A stretch of 64,000 nucleotides of DNA. Source: JBKBIP01 sp046297495 (GTDB lineage: Bacteria; Planctomycetota; Planctomycetia; Gemmatales; Gemmataceae). Position 1 is the stretch's first letter; each line of letters opens with the position of its first letter. The stretch is taken from positions 124,001 to 188,000 of the forward strand of contig JBKBIP010000007.1 in assembly GCA_046297495.1 (NCBI GenBank). Reading direction: 5' to 3'. The notes beneath the pieces were generated by a model that saw only the letters and a program-made list of their open reading frames with translations, was not told where the DNA came from and made no database searches. Shown piece after piece: positions 26,710-36,198 of the stretch. A program made the position numbers and the translations under genes.

Positions 26710-28143
26710 ATGGCCGTCGAAACACAAGCATCACCGACTTCGTTACCCGATTACCTGCGCGCCGCGCAGCCCAATCCCAGCAGCAACCGGGGGCCGTGGT
26801 ATCTGAACACGGCACCGACCTACGCGGGGATTTTCCTGTGGTTCGTGTTCTGGGATCAGATGGCTGGCAATGGCTTGCCACAGGGGGGACTTTGGATGGC
26901 CTTGCTCGGCGTGGTCATCGCCGGGGCCATCTGTCATTTTCTCTTTTATCTCGTTCCTGGCTTGCTCGGTATGAAGACGGGATTGCCGTTGTACATCGTC
27001 GGCGCGTCCACGTTTGGAGCGAACGGTAGTTTGTTGATGCCGGGCTTTCTGATGGGCCTGCTGCAATTCGGTTGGTTGGCGGTGAACACGTACTACTCTT
27101 CCCAATTATTGGTGGGCAGCAGCACTTCGCCGTTCTTTTACGCGGTGTGCGTGGCGTGGGCGGCGGGAGCGGCCTTCGTCGGCTTGAAGGGGATTCAGTA
27201 TGTCGCCAAGGTGGCCATGTTTTTGCCCTTGCTTCCGCTGATCGTGTTGTTGATCGCGACGAGTCAATTCGCCGGCGCCGCCTTTGACTATCCGCCGCCG
27301 TCCGTCGCCGATCAGGTCGGCACGGCGCCGGTGGGTGGACTGCTGCTGATGGTCGGAGCCATCGTCGGTTTCTTCGCCACGGCGGGGGCGGCGGGGGTCG
27401 ATTTCGGCATGGGGAACCGCGACGCCAGGGACGTGAATTTCGGCGGGCTGGCCGGCATCTTCGGCGCGACGGTCCTGACGGCGGGGCTGGCGGTGGTCTG
27501 CGTGGCCGGGGCCTGGGTCAAGGGGGACCTGCCCAATCAGACCGCCGAAGCCAAGCTCAGCGCCGACCTGGACGCCATCGCCGCCCCCTATGAAACGAAA
27601 CAAGAGGAAATCAAGAAAGCGCGCTTCACGCTGACCCGCGCCCTGGAAGCCACCCATTCGCCAAACTTTTTTAAGCTAATGATGATCGGCCTGACCTTGG
27701 CCGCCTTTCCCGGCGCTTGTTTCTCCTCGTTCATCGCCGCCAATAGCTTCAAGACGGTGATGCCACGAGTGAATCCATTTCTATCGATTGGCATTGGCGC
27801 CACCGTGAGCATCCTCTTGGCCGTGACGGGAGTTGCCGGCAACTTGCCGGCGGTGTTCGGCTTCATCGGCGCGTCGTTTGGGCCGATCTGCGGGGCCATG
27901 TGCGCCGACTACCTGTTGGCGGGGCAGAAATGGGCGGGACCGCGCGCCGGCTTCAACCCGGCGGGCTGGTTGGCCTGGTTGCTGGGTTTCATTGTTGGTA
28001 TCTTGCCCAACTTGGGAGTGGCCATCCCTGCCGCGCCGGTGCTGGCGTTCGTTGTTGGTTTCGTGGTGTACTTCGGTCTGGCCAAGGCCAAGTTGGAAAG
28101 CCCGATCATTCCTTATGGACCCGCCACCGCGCAGCAGGAGTGA
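26710..28143 (+). CDS. NCS1-family (cytosine/purine permease-like) transporter
   Basis: About 477 residues with roughly 12 membrane segments. YAGIFLWFVFWDQMAG lies in the first helix, and the Gly-rich GLPLYIVGASTFGANGS and the GFFATAGAAGVDFGMGNRD region are typical of nucleobase:cation symporters of the NCS1 family. A charged loop of about 45 residues (LSADLDAIAAPYETKQEEIKK) splits two helices. Starts at 26710 (MAVETQ) and 26695 (MGTTNM) are both possible. The substrate is not shown by the sequence, and no purine or pyrimidine enzyme gene is adjacent. A strong hairpin follows the gene. Confidence 0.75.
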   Translation: MAVETQASPTSLPDYLRAAQPNPSSNRGPWYLNTAPTYAGIFLWFVFWDQMAGNGLPQGGLWMALLGVVIAGAICHFLFYLVPGLLGMKTGLPLYIVGASTFGANGSLLMPGFLMGLLQFGWLAVNTYYSSQLLVGSSTSPFFYAVCVAWAAGAAFVGLKGIQYVAKVAMFLPLLPLIVLLIATSQFAGAAFDYPPPSVADQVGTAPVGGLLLMVGAIVGFFATAGAAGVDFGMGNRDARDVNFGGLAGIFGATVLTAGLAVVCVAGAWVKGDLPNQTAEAKLSADLDAIAAPYETKQEEIKKARFTLTRALEATHSPNFFKLMMIGLTLAAFPGACFSSFIAANSFKTVMPRVNPFLSIGIGATVSILLAVTGVAGNLPAVFGFIGASFGPICGAMCADYLLAGQKWAGPRAGFNPAGWLAWLLGFIVGILPNLGVAIPAAPVLAFVVGFVVYFGLAKAKLESPIIPYGPATAQQE

Positions 28144-28154
28144 CCAGCGACCGA

Positions 28155-28206
28155 GAGCGAGCGAGCCAGCGGTGAGCTTCTCTAGCTCGCCGTTGGCTCG
28201 CTCGCT
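28155..28206. terminator. Long hairpin after the NCS1 transporter
   Basis: Two 23-base arms (GAGCGAGCGAGCCAGCGG... and ...CGTTGGCTCGCTCGC) with a 7-base loop and two weak pairs. It has no U-tract, so it may be a factor-assisted terminator. It also belongs to the GTTTAGCG/GCGAGCC repeat family seen at 29051, 30562, 38102, 54503 and 56650. Confidence 0.55.
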
Positions 28207-28252
28207 AAACTAGCTACGGATCATTAACAGACTACTGACAACGATTTGCATA

Positions 28253-29038
28253 ATGCCTGAAGCGCGAACCTTTACATTTCTGGGCTGCGGCACGTCGGCG
28301 GGAGTGCCGATGATTGGTTGCGCCTGCGAGGTGTGCCGCTCGACCAATCCGAAAAACCACCGCTATCGCTGTGCCGTGCTCATCCGCACGCCGCAGGGGA
28401 ACATCCTAATCGACACGCCGCCGGAATTGCGTTTGCAGCTAGTGCGTGAGCACGTCGGTTTGATTCATGCCGTGTTGTTTACTCATTATCACGTCGATCA
28501 CCTGTTCGGCCTCGACGATTTGCGGCCGGTTCCTAAGTATCTCGGCGGGCCGGTGCCGCTTTATTGCGCCGAGGATACCGAGCGCATCATCCGACAATCG
28601 TTTGCCTACGCTTTCACCCCAGAAGCGGCGCAATGGCCGGTCGGCTTCGTGCCGCAACTGGTCTTTCGCCGGATTGAGGGGAGCAAACCGTTTCGCGTCC
28701 TCGAACAGGACATTCTGCCCGTGCCATTGATTCACAATAAATTCGATGTGTTCGGCTTCCGCGTCGATGACGTGGCCTATTGCACCGACGTCAACCGCAT
28801 CGAGCCGGAAAGTATGGCCATGCTGTACGATTTGCGCGTTTTGGTGCTCGACGCCCTACGCTACAAGCCGCATCCGGCCCACTTCAGCTTGAACGAGGCC
28901 CTCGATGTCATCGCCGAGCTACGACCACAAAAAGCCTATTTGACGCACATGAGTCATGAAATTGATTATGAGGTCGTCAGCCGACAACTGCCGCCGAACG
29001 TTGCCTTGGCGTATGACGGATTGAGTTTCGAGTTTTGA
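28253..29038 (+). CDS. MBL-fold phosphodiesterase, PhnP-like
   Basis: A 261-residue metallo-beta-lactamase-fold hydrolase. The opening FLGCGTSAGVPMIGCACEVC and the NPKNHRYRCAVLI segment match the PhnP-type group, in which extra cysteines (C-x-C-x2-C) bind a structural zinc. The active-site motif is THYHVDH, with later metal ligands in YCTDVNRI and THMSHE. Family members cleave cyclic phosphodiesters; the substrate here is uncertain because there are no phosphonate genes nearby. It appears to be a single-gene unit between two repeat hairpins. Confidence 0.8.
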   Translation: MPEARTFTFLGCGTSAGVPMIGCACEVCRSTNPKNHRYRCAVLIRTPQGNILIDTPPELRLQLVREHVGLIHAVLFTHYHVDHLFGLDDLRPVPKYLGGPVPLYCAEDTERIIRQSFAYAFTPEAAQWPVGFVPQLVFRRIEGSKPFRVLEQDILPVPLIHNKFDVFGFRVDDVAYCTDVNRIEPESMAMLYDLRVLVLDALRYKPHPAHFSLNEALDVIAELRPQKAYLTHMSHEIDYEVVSRQLPPNVALAYDGLSFEF

Positions 29039-29050
29039 AGCAATCTTCAT

Positions 29051-29080
29051 CGTTTAGCGAGCGGGCCACCGGCGAACCAG
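29051..29080. repeat. GTTTAGCG repeat family copy
   Basis: CGTTTAGCGAGCGGGCCACC followed by GGCGAACC, a worn copy of the family hairpin. Confidence 0.55.
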
Positions 29081-29150
29081 ACGCCAAAACCCTTTCTAAT
29101 CCATAAAACAACCGTGGCAACCAGTATCCATTCAAGGGAGATTCGACGGC

Positions 29151-30548
29151 ATGGTGGAAGTACCGCCCGATTCGCGACAGCGCTTGCGGCAATATGGACA
29201 AGAACACGTCTTGACCTGGTGGGACCAGCTGAACGACCAGGAGCGGCGTGATCTGATCGAACAATTGCAGGGGATCAACCTGGAGCAGTTACGGCAGCTG
29301 TACGCGCAACGCGACCAGGTTTTTCCCGTACCGCCGGAGGAGAAGATTCAGCCGGTCCCCGCGGTGCGGCTTGATCCTGGCAACCGGAGCGTGCGCGAGC
29401 GCGGCGAGGAAGCGTTGCGCCACGGCGAGGTGGCCTGCTTGGTGGTGGCGGGAGGACAAGCCAGCCGGCTCGGCCACGCCCAGCCCAAGGGGATGTTCCC
29501 CATCGGCCCCGTGACATCCAAAAGCCTATTTCAGATTCACGCCGAGAAGGTGCTGGCCCTGCGCCGCCGCTATCGGACCCGCGTTCCGTTGCTGGTGATG
29601 ACCAGTCCAGCGACGCACCTGGAAACCGAGCCGTTCTTCGAGCAGCATCACTATTTCGGTTTGCCGGCGGCGGACGTGTGGTTCTTCTGCCAGGGGACCA
29701 TGCCGGCCCTGGACTTGGCCACCGGCAAGCTGATCATGGATACGCCGGGCCGCTTGTTCACCAGCCCCAACGGTCACGGCGGCACGTTGACTGCTCTGGC
29801 CGACAGTGGCTTACTCGACCGGCTGCGGCGCGAGGGGTTTCGGCACCTCTACTATTTCCAGGTCGATAATCCTCTCGTCCAAATGGCCGACCCGCTGTTT
29901 TTGGGGCACCACCTGTTGTCCGAGGCAGAGGTATCTTCCAAAGTCATTCCCAAGGAAGGACCAACCGACAAGCTCGGCAATCTGGTGATGGTCGATGGTC
30001 GGTGCTGCATCATCGAGTATTCCGATTTGCCCAAAGACTTGGCCCACGCGACCGACGCCACTGGCCAGCTCCGCTTCCGGGTCGGCAATCCGGCCATCCA
30101 TATTTTCGCGGTCGATTTTCTGGCCCGCGTGACCCAAAGCGACACTGCCTTGCCCTATCACCTGGCCCGGAAAAAGGTGCCGTACATGAGCGAATCCGGC
30201 CAGCGCGTGCAGCCGGAACAGGAAAACGCTCTCAAGTTCGAGCGGTTCATCTTCGACGTGTTGCCGTTGGCCGAGCGCTTCACCGTGGTCGAAACGACCA
30301 AACGGCAGGAATTCGCCCCGCTCAAGAACGACAAAGGCCCCGATTCCCCCGAGACCGTGCCGCAAGCGATCAGTGACTTGGCGGGTGACTGGCTGGAGCA
30401 AGCCGGTGTTGCGGTGCCGCGCGACGCCGCCGGGCATACCACGGTGCCGCTGGAAATCAGCCCGCTGTTCGCCCTGGACGCCGGGGAATTCGCCCGCAAG
30501 GTAAAGCTGACGCACCCGATCACGGAAGCGATGTATTGGCGGGAATGA
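29151..30548 (+). CDS. UDP-sugar pyrophosphorylase (UDP-GlcNAc/UTP-glucose type)
   Basis: A 465-residue nucleotidyltransferase that makes a UDP-sugar from UTP and a sugar-1-phosphate. The nucleotide loop VVAGGQASRLGHAQPKGMF is the eukaryote-type UDPGP signature. Supporting segments are LLVMTSPATHLETEPFF, FTSPNGHGGTLTAL and FQVDNPLVQMADPLFLGHH. The N-terminal helices (LEQLRQLYAQRD) resemble UDP-GlcNAc pyrophosphorylases of the UAP1 group, which are longer than bacterial GlmU-type enzymes. The sugar specificity cannot be read with certainty. It would supply activated sugars for envelope polymers. Confidence 0.87.
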   Translation: MVEVPPDSRQRLRQYGQEHVLTWWDQLNDQERRDLIEQLQGINLEQLRQLYAQRDQVFPVPPEEKIQPVPAVRLDPGNRSVRERGEEALRHGEVACLVVAGGQASRLGHAQPKGMFPIGPVTSKSLFQIHAEKVLALRRRYRTRVPLLVMTSPATHLETEPFFEQHHYFGLPAADVWFFCQGTMPALDLATGKLIMDTPGRLFTSPNGHGGTLTALADSGLLDRLRREGFRHLYYFQVDNPLVQMADPLFLGHHLLSEAEVSSKVIPKEGPTDKLGNLVMVDGRCCIIEYSDLPKDLAHATDATGQLRFRVGNPAIHIFAVDFLARVTQSDTALPYHLARKKVPYMSESGQRVQPEQENALKFERFIFDVLPLAERFTVVETTKRQEFAPLKNDKGPDSPETVPQAISDLAGDWLEQAGVAVPRDAAGHTTVPLEISPLFALDAGEFARKVKLTHPITEAMYWRE

Positions 30549-30561
30549 TGGTTTTTTTCCT

Positions 30562-30592
30562 CGTTTAGCGTGCGAGCCAACGGCTCGCGCTT
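30562..30592. repeat. GTTTAGCG repeat family copy
   Basis: CGTTTAGCGTGCGAGCCAA then CGGCTCGCGC, a short GC-rich stem between the pyrophosphorylase gene and psuG. Confidence 0.65.
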
Positions 30593-30601
30593 GTGAATCC
30601 C

Positions 30602-31513
30602 ATGAATCCTACCGTACTTCTTGACATCCGCCCGACCATCGCCGCCGCGCTGCGCGATCGGCAGCCGGTGGTGGCGCTGGAATCGTCGGTGATCGCACAT
30701 GGTTTGCCGTGGCCGGCCAACTTGGAGACGGCCCGGCAAGCGGAGGCGGCGGCGCGCGGCGCCGGCGCGGTGCCGGCGACCATCGCCGTGCTGAACGGCA
30801 CAGCGACGATTGGCTTGACCGATGCCGAGTTGGAGACATTAGCCCAGAGCAAGGATGTCGTGAAAGTGTCCCGCCGTGACCTGGCCGGAGCCATCGCACG
30901 CGGCCAAACCGCTGCCACCACCGTGGCGGCGACGATGTACCTGGCCCATCGCGCCGGGTTGCGCTTTTTCGCCACCGGCGGCATCGGTGGGGCGCATCGG
31001 GATTGTCATGAAACCTGGGACATCTCCGCCGACCTGCTGGAATTAGCCCGCGTGCCGGTGGCGGTGGTGTGCGCCGGCGCCAAAAGTATTTTGGACATCC
31101 CGCGCACCCTGGAACTGCTGGAAACCTTTAGCGTGCCGGTGATCGGCTACCAGACCAACGAATTTCCGGCCTTTCACATGCGCACCAGCGGCGAACCGCT
31201 CAGCGTGCGAGCCGATTCCCCGGAAGAAGCAGCGGCCATCGTGTCGTGTCATTGGCAGCTCGATGGCGCGGGGGTGGTGGTGGCCCAGCCGGTGGCGGAA
31301 GAGGCGGCCCTCCAAGCCAACGAGTTCGCCGCCGCGCTGCGGGAGGCAGAAGCTCATGCCGATCGTACCGGCGTGCGCGGCCCGGCCCTGACCCCTTTCT
31401 TGTTGGCCCGCTTGGCGGAGATCACCGAAGGCCGTACTTTGCACGCGAATCAAGAATTGATCATCGCCAATGCCCGCCTGGCCGCCGAAATCGCCAAGGT
31501 GTTGCCTGAGTGA
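30602..31513 (+). CDS. psuG: Pseudouridine-5'-phosphate glycosidase
   Basis: A 303-residue enzyme that reversibly splits pseudouridine 5'-phosphate into uracil and ribose 5-phosphate. Family motifs are clear: VALESSVIAHGLPWPANLETA, GAVPATIAVLNGTATIGL, the KVSRRDLA lysine region, TTVAATMYLAHRAGL, FATGGIGGAHRD and VIGYQTNEFPAFH. The ATG at 30602 is preferred; a GTG at 30593 lies in repeat sequence. No pseudouridine kinase gene is adjacent. The stop is only 2 bases from that of the convergent GntP gene. Confidence 0.92.
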   Translation: MNPTVLLDIRPTIAAALRDRQPVVALESSVIAHGLPWPANLETARQAEAAARGAGAVPATIAVLNGTATIGLTDAELETLAQSKDVVKVSRRDLAGAIARGQTAATTVAATMYLAHRAGLRFFATGGIGGAHRDCHETWDISADLLELARVPVAVVCAGAKSILDIPRTLELLETFSVPVIGYQTNEFPAFHMRTSGEPLSVRADSPEEAAAIVSCHWQLDGAGVVVAQPVAEEAALQANEFAAALREAEAHADRTGVRGPALTPFLLARLAEITEGRTLHANQELIIANARLAAEIAKVLPE

Positions 31514-31515
31514 CC

Positions 31516-33042
31516 TCATTTCAGCGGCAGTANNNNNNNNNNNNNNNNNNNNNNNNNNNNNNNNNNNNNNNNNNNNNNNNNNNNNNNNNNNNNNNNNNNN
31601 NNNNNNNNNNNNNNNNNNNNNNNNNNNNNNGTCAAGGTCCAGCTGCGGAAGGTTTCCTTCTCCGTCATGCCGCTCATCTTGCCGACGACCCAGAAACCGC
31701 TATCATTCATCCACGATCCGACCAGCGAGCCGCAGCCGATGGCGAGGACTAGATAGACCGGATGATAACCGAGAACGGCGCTGGCTTGCGGGGTGGCGCT
31801 GAGCAGTCCCACCCCCACGATTCCAGCCACGATCTCCGCCGTCGAGATCATCGACACAGTCCCCGATCCTTGAGCGATCTTGAACAGCGCGGCCAGTCCC
31901 CAGGCCAGAAACAGAATTCCAATCCCCCACTCCCGCGACAAGTCTCGCAATACATCGCCAACCCCCACCGCCTTGAGCATGGCGCCGAACGAGCCGCCGG
32001 CACAGGTAATCAACAGAATCATGGCCGCCTCTTCCAACGCCGACGCGGAGAACGTGGCCAGCTCGGATCGGCTCATGCGCTTGCGATAGGCCACCAACAG
32101 CAGGGCCACTCCAGCAGCCAACAGCAAGGCCACGTTGGGATTGCCAAGGAATTCCAACAGTCCCAAAGGCGTGACTTCGGTTCCCGCGACCAACACGCCT
32201 TCATTCCAACTCGCGTTCCTGTCGCTCACGGATTTGAAGAAGGTGGCGGAGGCAATCAGAATGACCGGCAGCACGATGGGAAGCAATGAGGCCGACAGAG
32301 AGGGCAATTCGCTGTCGGGGCGCTGAGCTTCCTTTTCCATTTCCTCCAGCGACGTTTGACCCACTTGGCGCAACGGCACCGGCCACAGCCGATTGGCCAG
32401 CATGGCGTAACCAAATCCAGCCAGAGACACCGGCAAGCCAACCACCACTCCCATGAGGATGAGCAAACCCAAATCGACGTGCAGCGTCGCGGCCATCGTC
32501 AACGGCCCCGGCGTGGGGGGCACCAGCGAATGCGTGACCGCTCCCCCCGCGCCAATGGCCATGACATACAGCAGATAGTTCATCCCCGTGCGCAGCCGCA
32601 GCACCTTGGCCAAGGGGACCAGCAGAAAGAAGACTGTGTCGAAGAACACCGGAATGGACAACACGAAACCACTGGCCAAGAGAGCCAAAGGGGCCAGTTT
32701 CTCGCCAAACAAGCGCGTGAAGAACCGCACGATCCGATCCGCCGCCCCGCTGTCCATCAGCGCCCGGCCAATGATGGTGGCGAAGGCAATGACCAGCCCA
32801 ATGCGTCCCATGAGACTGCCAAACTCAAACGCGACCTTGGTGGGCACCTCCGCCAAAGCCAGTCGCGGCGTGGTGGCGTCAGCAGGAGTGACGAGTATTA
32901 CGCGCGGCGACGCCAACCCCACCAGCAACGCTGTCACGATCAGCGCCACGAACGCATTGACCCGCAGGTAAATAATGAGCACGAAAAGTAAGACGATGCC
33001 AGCACCTAGCAGCACTAGCGGATACGCAAAGAACGGGTCCAA
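31516..33042 (-). CDS. GntP-family permease (C-terminus interrupted by assembly gap)
   Basis: A gluconate:H+ symporter-family membrane protein with about 12 helices. It starts MDPFFAYPLVLLGAGIVLLF and includes VLSIPVFFDTVFFLLVPLAK and HSLVPPTPGPL, signature stretches of GntP transporters. The substrate could be gluconate or another sugar acid. A 98-base run of N at 31533-31630 removes part of the last helix; only LPLK and the stop follow it. The start at 33042 is the first ATG of the open frame and directly precedes the membrane segment. Confidence 0.85.
   Translation of the reverse strand: MDPFFAYPLVLLGAGIVLLFVLIIYLRVNAFVALIVTALLVGLASPRVILVTPADATTPRLALAEVPTKVAFEFGSLMGRIGLVIAFATIIGRALMDSGAADRIVRFFTRLFGEKLAPLALLASGFVLSIPVFFDTVFFLLVPLAKVLRLRTGMNYLLYVMAIGAGGAVTHSLVPPTPGPLTMAATLHVDLGLLILMGVVVGLPVSLAGFGYAMLANRLWPVPLRQVGQTSLEEMEKEAQRPDSELPSLSASLLPIVLPVILIASATFFKSVSDRNASWNEGVLVAGTEVTPLGLLEFLGNPNVALLLAAGVALLLVAYRKRMSRSELATFSASALEEAAMILLITCAGGSFGAMLKAVGVGDVLRDLSREWGIGILFLAWGLAALFKIAQGSGTVSMISTAEIVAGIVGVGLLSATPQASAVLGYHPVYLVLAIGCGSLVGSWMNDSGFWVVGKMSGMTEKETFRSWTLXXXXXXXXXXXXXXXXXXXXXXXXXXXXXXXXXXLPLK
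31533..31630. other. Assembly gap (98 N)
   Basis: A run of 98 undetermined bases inside the 3' end of the GntP gene. Confidence 0.99.
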
Positions 33043-33086
33043 GGATGAATACTCCGATGTTATTCAGAATGGATGGATCAACTGGG

Positions 33087-33134
33087 GATTCAGCGGTTCG
33101 CGCGTTTCCGGCTCTTGGCGCGAACCGCTGAATC
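33087..33134. repeat. Intergenic hairpin, GATTCATCG family, copy 4
   Basis: GATTCAGCGGTTCGCGC and its perfect complement around a 14-base loop. It lies just upstream of the GntP start and next to the stop of the PQQ-propeller gene. It is the best-preserved stem of the family. Confidence 0.8.
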
Positions 33135-33138
33135 GTCC

Positions 33139-34401
33139 CTATTCCCGCTCTCCGCCGCCAATGGCGATCAGATGGGAGAAGGTGCGCAGAAACATCCGCC
33201 CACCGGCCATGGCAGGGGTGCTGTGACTCGCTTCATCCAGTGGGTTGCGGGCCAGCAGCTCGAACTCGCGTTTGGCCGCCAACACCATGACGTCCCCTTC
33301 GCGGGAGATGCCGTAGATGTGCTTCCCCACCGCCACCGGCGAGCCGTAATAGGTTCCCGGCACCCGTTCGCGCCAAAAGACCTCCCCCGTGCGTGCGTCG
33401 GCACAGGTGACAATGCCCTCATCGGCCCACAGGAACAGCAAGTCATCCACGACGAGCGGCGTCGGCACCAACGGGGCGCTGCGCTCGATGCGATAGACTG
33501 GCTTCCCTTGACCGTCGGGGCCGCGCTGGCTGGGATCGACGGCGATCACTTCCTTCTTGACCCCCAGCCAGCCGCAGGTGCCGAGCACCAGATTCCCCGT
33601 CACGATGGGAGAGCTGATGGCCGTCTCGATGTGCCCCTTGTCAAACACGTCCATTTCCCACAGCGTCTTGCCGGTGCGCGGGTCGAGGCTGGTGATGCCG
33701 TGGTCCCAGTTGGTCAGGATCAGTTCGGCGGGTTTGCCGGCCGGTTGATACAGGCATGGCGTCGAATAGGTGGCCTTGCTGCGCCGTTCCGTTTTCCAGC
33801 GTTCCTTGCCGGTGTCACGCTCCAGGGCCAGGATGCTGCTGTTCCCTTCTTGTTCATTGGGGACGATGAGTAAATCGTCAACGACAATCATCGACCCGCC
33901 GGCGCCATGTCCGGCCTTGTACGGCCCCAGGTCGCGTTGCCAGACTTCCTTGCCGTCATGGGTCAGGGCCACCACCAGGTAATCCGTCGGCGCCGCGAAG
34001 CTGGCATAAACATAGCGATCATCAACGACCGGCGTGGCCGAGGCCAAGCTATTATGAGCGTGCTTGCGGTGCGTCTGACCGGGAAACTCCCGTTGCCAGA
34101 GCTGCTTGCCGTCGGCGGCACGATGACACAGCACGTAGCGCGTGCCGGTTTCCTCGTCGCCGCTGGTCAGGAAGACACGCTCCCCCCAGACCACCGGCGA
34201 ACCATGCCCCACGCCCGGCAGCGCGATTTTCCAGGCGAAATCCTTTTCCGTGAAACGCACCGGTAGCCCCTGGGCTTCGCCGATGCCAGAGCCGTTCGGT
34301 CCGCGAAAGCGCGTCCATTCCTGGGCCTGGACATGCCCCAGCAGCAAACCCGCCGCGACGAGCCAGGAAAACAGGATGTTGCGTCTCTCCGTTGTGTACA
34401 T
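33139..34401 (-). CDS. Secreted PQQ-like beta-propeller protein
   Basis: About 420 residues. The start at 34401 (MYTTERRN) has GAGGGGG upstream. It has a signal peptide (FSWLVAAGLLLGHVQA) and then seven to eight propeller blades of the PQQ/PQQ-like type, with repeated 'W-x-x-x-L/V...G-K...W' signatures (DGKQLWQREFPG, DGKEVWQRDLG, TGKTLWEMDV, TGEVFWRERV). Such proteins are common and diverse in planctomycetes and usually lack a known catalytic role. It is transcribed alone. Confidence 0.83.
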   Translation of the reverse strand: MYTTERRNILFSWLVAAGLLLGHVQAQEWTRFRGPNGSGIGEAQGLPVRFTEKDFAWKIALPGVGHGSPVVWGERVFLTSGDEETGTRYVLCHRAADGKQLWQREFPGQTHRKHAHNSLASATPVVDDRYVYASFAAPTDYLVVALTHDGKEVWQRDLGPYKAGHGAGGSMIVVDDLLIVPNEQEGNSSILALERDTGKERWKTERRSKATYSTPCLYQPAGKPAELILTNWDHGITSLDPRTGKTLWEMDVFDKGHIETAISSPIVTGNLVLGTCGWLGVKKEVIAVDPSQRGPDGQGKPVYRIERSAPLVPTPLVVDDLLFLWADEGIVTCADARTGEVFWRERVPGTYYGSPVAVGKHIYGISREGDVMVLAAKREFELLARNPLDEASHSTPAMAGGRMFLRTFSHLIAIGGGERE

Positions 34402-34667
34402 GGTTCCCCCTCTTTTCCATGCCAACGGCATGTAATCGAATCACGGCGACTTCATCACTCAGGATGGCTGCCATTTTATAGGCAAGCAAGCCACGTCGCA
34501 ACCAGGGAGCGGAATCGTGGAGGGGTGCCGGCGCGGGCCTTCAGCGCGGACTTGTCGTCTTGACGCTTCGGGTTCGAGCCGGAGAGCCGCCGCCGCGCCG
34601 CGCGTCCTGTTTCCATGTTCTCTCTTGTCTGCCCATGTGCTACCATATCGGCAGAGGAGATGCCGTC

Positions 34668-35150
34668 ATGGCGCACAAGAAGAAAGCTGACGAAGAGTTT
34701 GACGTCATTTGCCGTAATAAGCGGGCTTTCCACGAGTATCACATTCTGGAGAAGATGGAATGCGGCTTGGTCCTCACCGGAACCGAAGTCAAAAGTCTGC
34801 GCGAAGGACATGCCAGCTTGGAGGATGCTTACGCCAAGGTGGAAGACGGGGAAGTTTGGCTGATCAACAGCGACATTCCCGAATACAGCCGGGGGAATCA
34901 ACTCAATCATAAACCCAAGCGGCGTCGGAAATTGCTGCTCCACCGCCGCGAGATCGCCAAATTCGCCGGCAAGGCGTCGCAGCGTGGTCTGACGCTCGTG
35001 CCGCTGCGCATGTACTTCAAGGAAGGGCGCGCCAAGGTCGAGTTGGCCATCGCCCAAGGCAAACAGTTGCACGACAAACGACAAGCCCAGAAAAAAGCTG
35101 AAGCGCAACGCGAAATTCGCCGAGCTATGACTAAGCGGAACCGCGCGTGA
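34668..35150 (+). CDS. smpB: SsrA-binding protein SmpB
   Basis: A 160-residue partner of tmRNA in ribosome rescue. The start at 34668 (MAHKKKADEEFD) has AGGAG upstream; the longer frame from 34560 is not supported. Motifs: NKRAFHEYHILEKMECGLVLTGTEVKSLREG, then the RRKLLLHRREI and LTLVPLRMYFKEGRAKVELAIAQGKQLHDKR core, and a basic C-terminal tail (AMTKRNRA). The length and sequence are typical. The tmRNA gene itself is not in the window. Confidence 0.95.
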   Translation: MAHKKKADEEFDVICRNKRAFHEYHILEKMECGLVLTGTEVKSLREGHASLEDAYAKVEDGEVWLINSDIPEYSRGNQLNHKPKRRRKLLLHRREIAKFAGKASQRGLTLVPLRMYFKEGRAKVELAIAQGKQLHDKRQAQKKAEAQREIRRAMTKRNRA

Positions 35151-35180
35151 GGCGTTCACCAAGGTCACGGAGGGCCAACG

Positions 35181-36185
35181 GTGCGTTTGACCGCTCTGGT
35201 TGATAGTCCCGATCATGTGTGTTGCCGCTACCGGCTTCGAGCGTTCGCGTCAGCGTGGGCGGCAGCGGGGTACACGCTGGAACTGCTGCCCCGCCCGGCG
35301 TCGTGGTGGGACTGGTGCCGGTTCTTGCGGCGGCGCTTCGACACTTTGATCATTCAACGTCGTTTATTCTCTCCCTGGCAACTTACGCTGTTGCGGCGTC
35401 GGTGCCGATTTCTCATCTTTGATTTTGATGACGCCGTTTTCCTCCGTGATTCTTATTCGCGCAAGGCCTTCGCCAGTTCACGCCGCGTGCGCTGGTTCCG
35501 GGCCATGATGCAAGCAGCGGACGCCGTCGTGGCCGGCAATGACTTCTTGCGTGACCATGCCGCGCGCTGGACCCATCCCGAGCGCGTGCGGGTCATCCCG
35601 ACCTGTGTGGAGGTGCGAAATTATCCGCTGGCGCGCCACGACAACCGCGTCGCTGTCCAGTTGGCCTGGATTGGCTCCTCCAGCACCTTGCAAGGCTTGG
35701 AGGCGGTTCGTCCGCTCTGGGAAGCCATTGGCCAACAACTGCCACAATTGCGGTTGAAACTAATTTGTGATCGGATTATGCGGCTGGATCATTTACCGAT
35801 CCTCTTTTGTCCCTGGTCGGAAGCCACGGAAGCCACGGAATTGGCGACGTGCGATATTGGCATCAGTTGGGTGCCGGATGATCCGTGGAGTCGAGGTAAA
35901 TGCGCCTTGAAAGTGGTGCAGTATCTGGCCGCCGGTCTGCCGGTGGTGGTGAACCCCGTAGGAGTCCAGGCGGACTTGGTGGGTTCCGCTCCGATCGGCT
36001 TCGCGGCCCAAACCACGGAACAATGGATCGCGGCCCTGGGACGCTTGGCCCAAGAACCTGCCTTGCGGCGCCAACAGGGTCGAACGGGCCGGCAGCTTGT
36101 CGAGCACGACTACAGCGTGACCGTGGGGGCGGCGCGCTGGCTTCAACTTCTCGACTGCCTGCACGCGCGGGCACGGGGCGCATAA
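35181..36185 (+). CDS. Glycosyltransferase, GT-B (family 4-like)
   Basis: A 334-residue protein starting with GTG at 35181, which has GGAGGG upstream. The C-terminal half has the nucleotide-sugar-binding pattern: a WIGSSSTLQGLEAVRPLWE strand, then CDIGISWVPDDPWSRGKCALKVVQYLAAGLPVVVNPVGV. The E/D-G-K-x-x-x-K type signature of GT4 is represented by GKCALKVVQYL. It lies 30 bases after smpB and 13 bases before a double InaA-like kinase, suggesting an envelope glycolipid or lipopolysaccharide modification unit. Confidence 0.78.
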   Translation: MRLTALVDSPDHVCCRYRLRAFASAWAAAGYTLELLPRPASWWDWCRFLRRRFDTLIIQRRLFSPWQLTLLRRRCRFLIFDFDDAVFLRDSYSRKAFASSRRVRWFRAMMQAADAVVAGNDFLRDHAARWTHPERVRVIPTCVEVRNYPLARHDNRVAVQLAWIGSSSTLQGLEAVRPLWEAIGQQLPQLRLKLICDRIMRLDHLPILFCPWSEATEATELATCDIGISWVPDDPWSRGKCALKVVQYLAAGLPVVVNPVGVQADLVGSAPIGFAAQTTEQWIAALGRLAQEPALRRQQGRTGRQLVEHDYSVTVGAARWLQLLDCLHARARGA

Positions 36186-36198
36186 GGGGGAAAGAGGC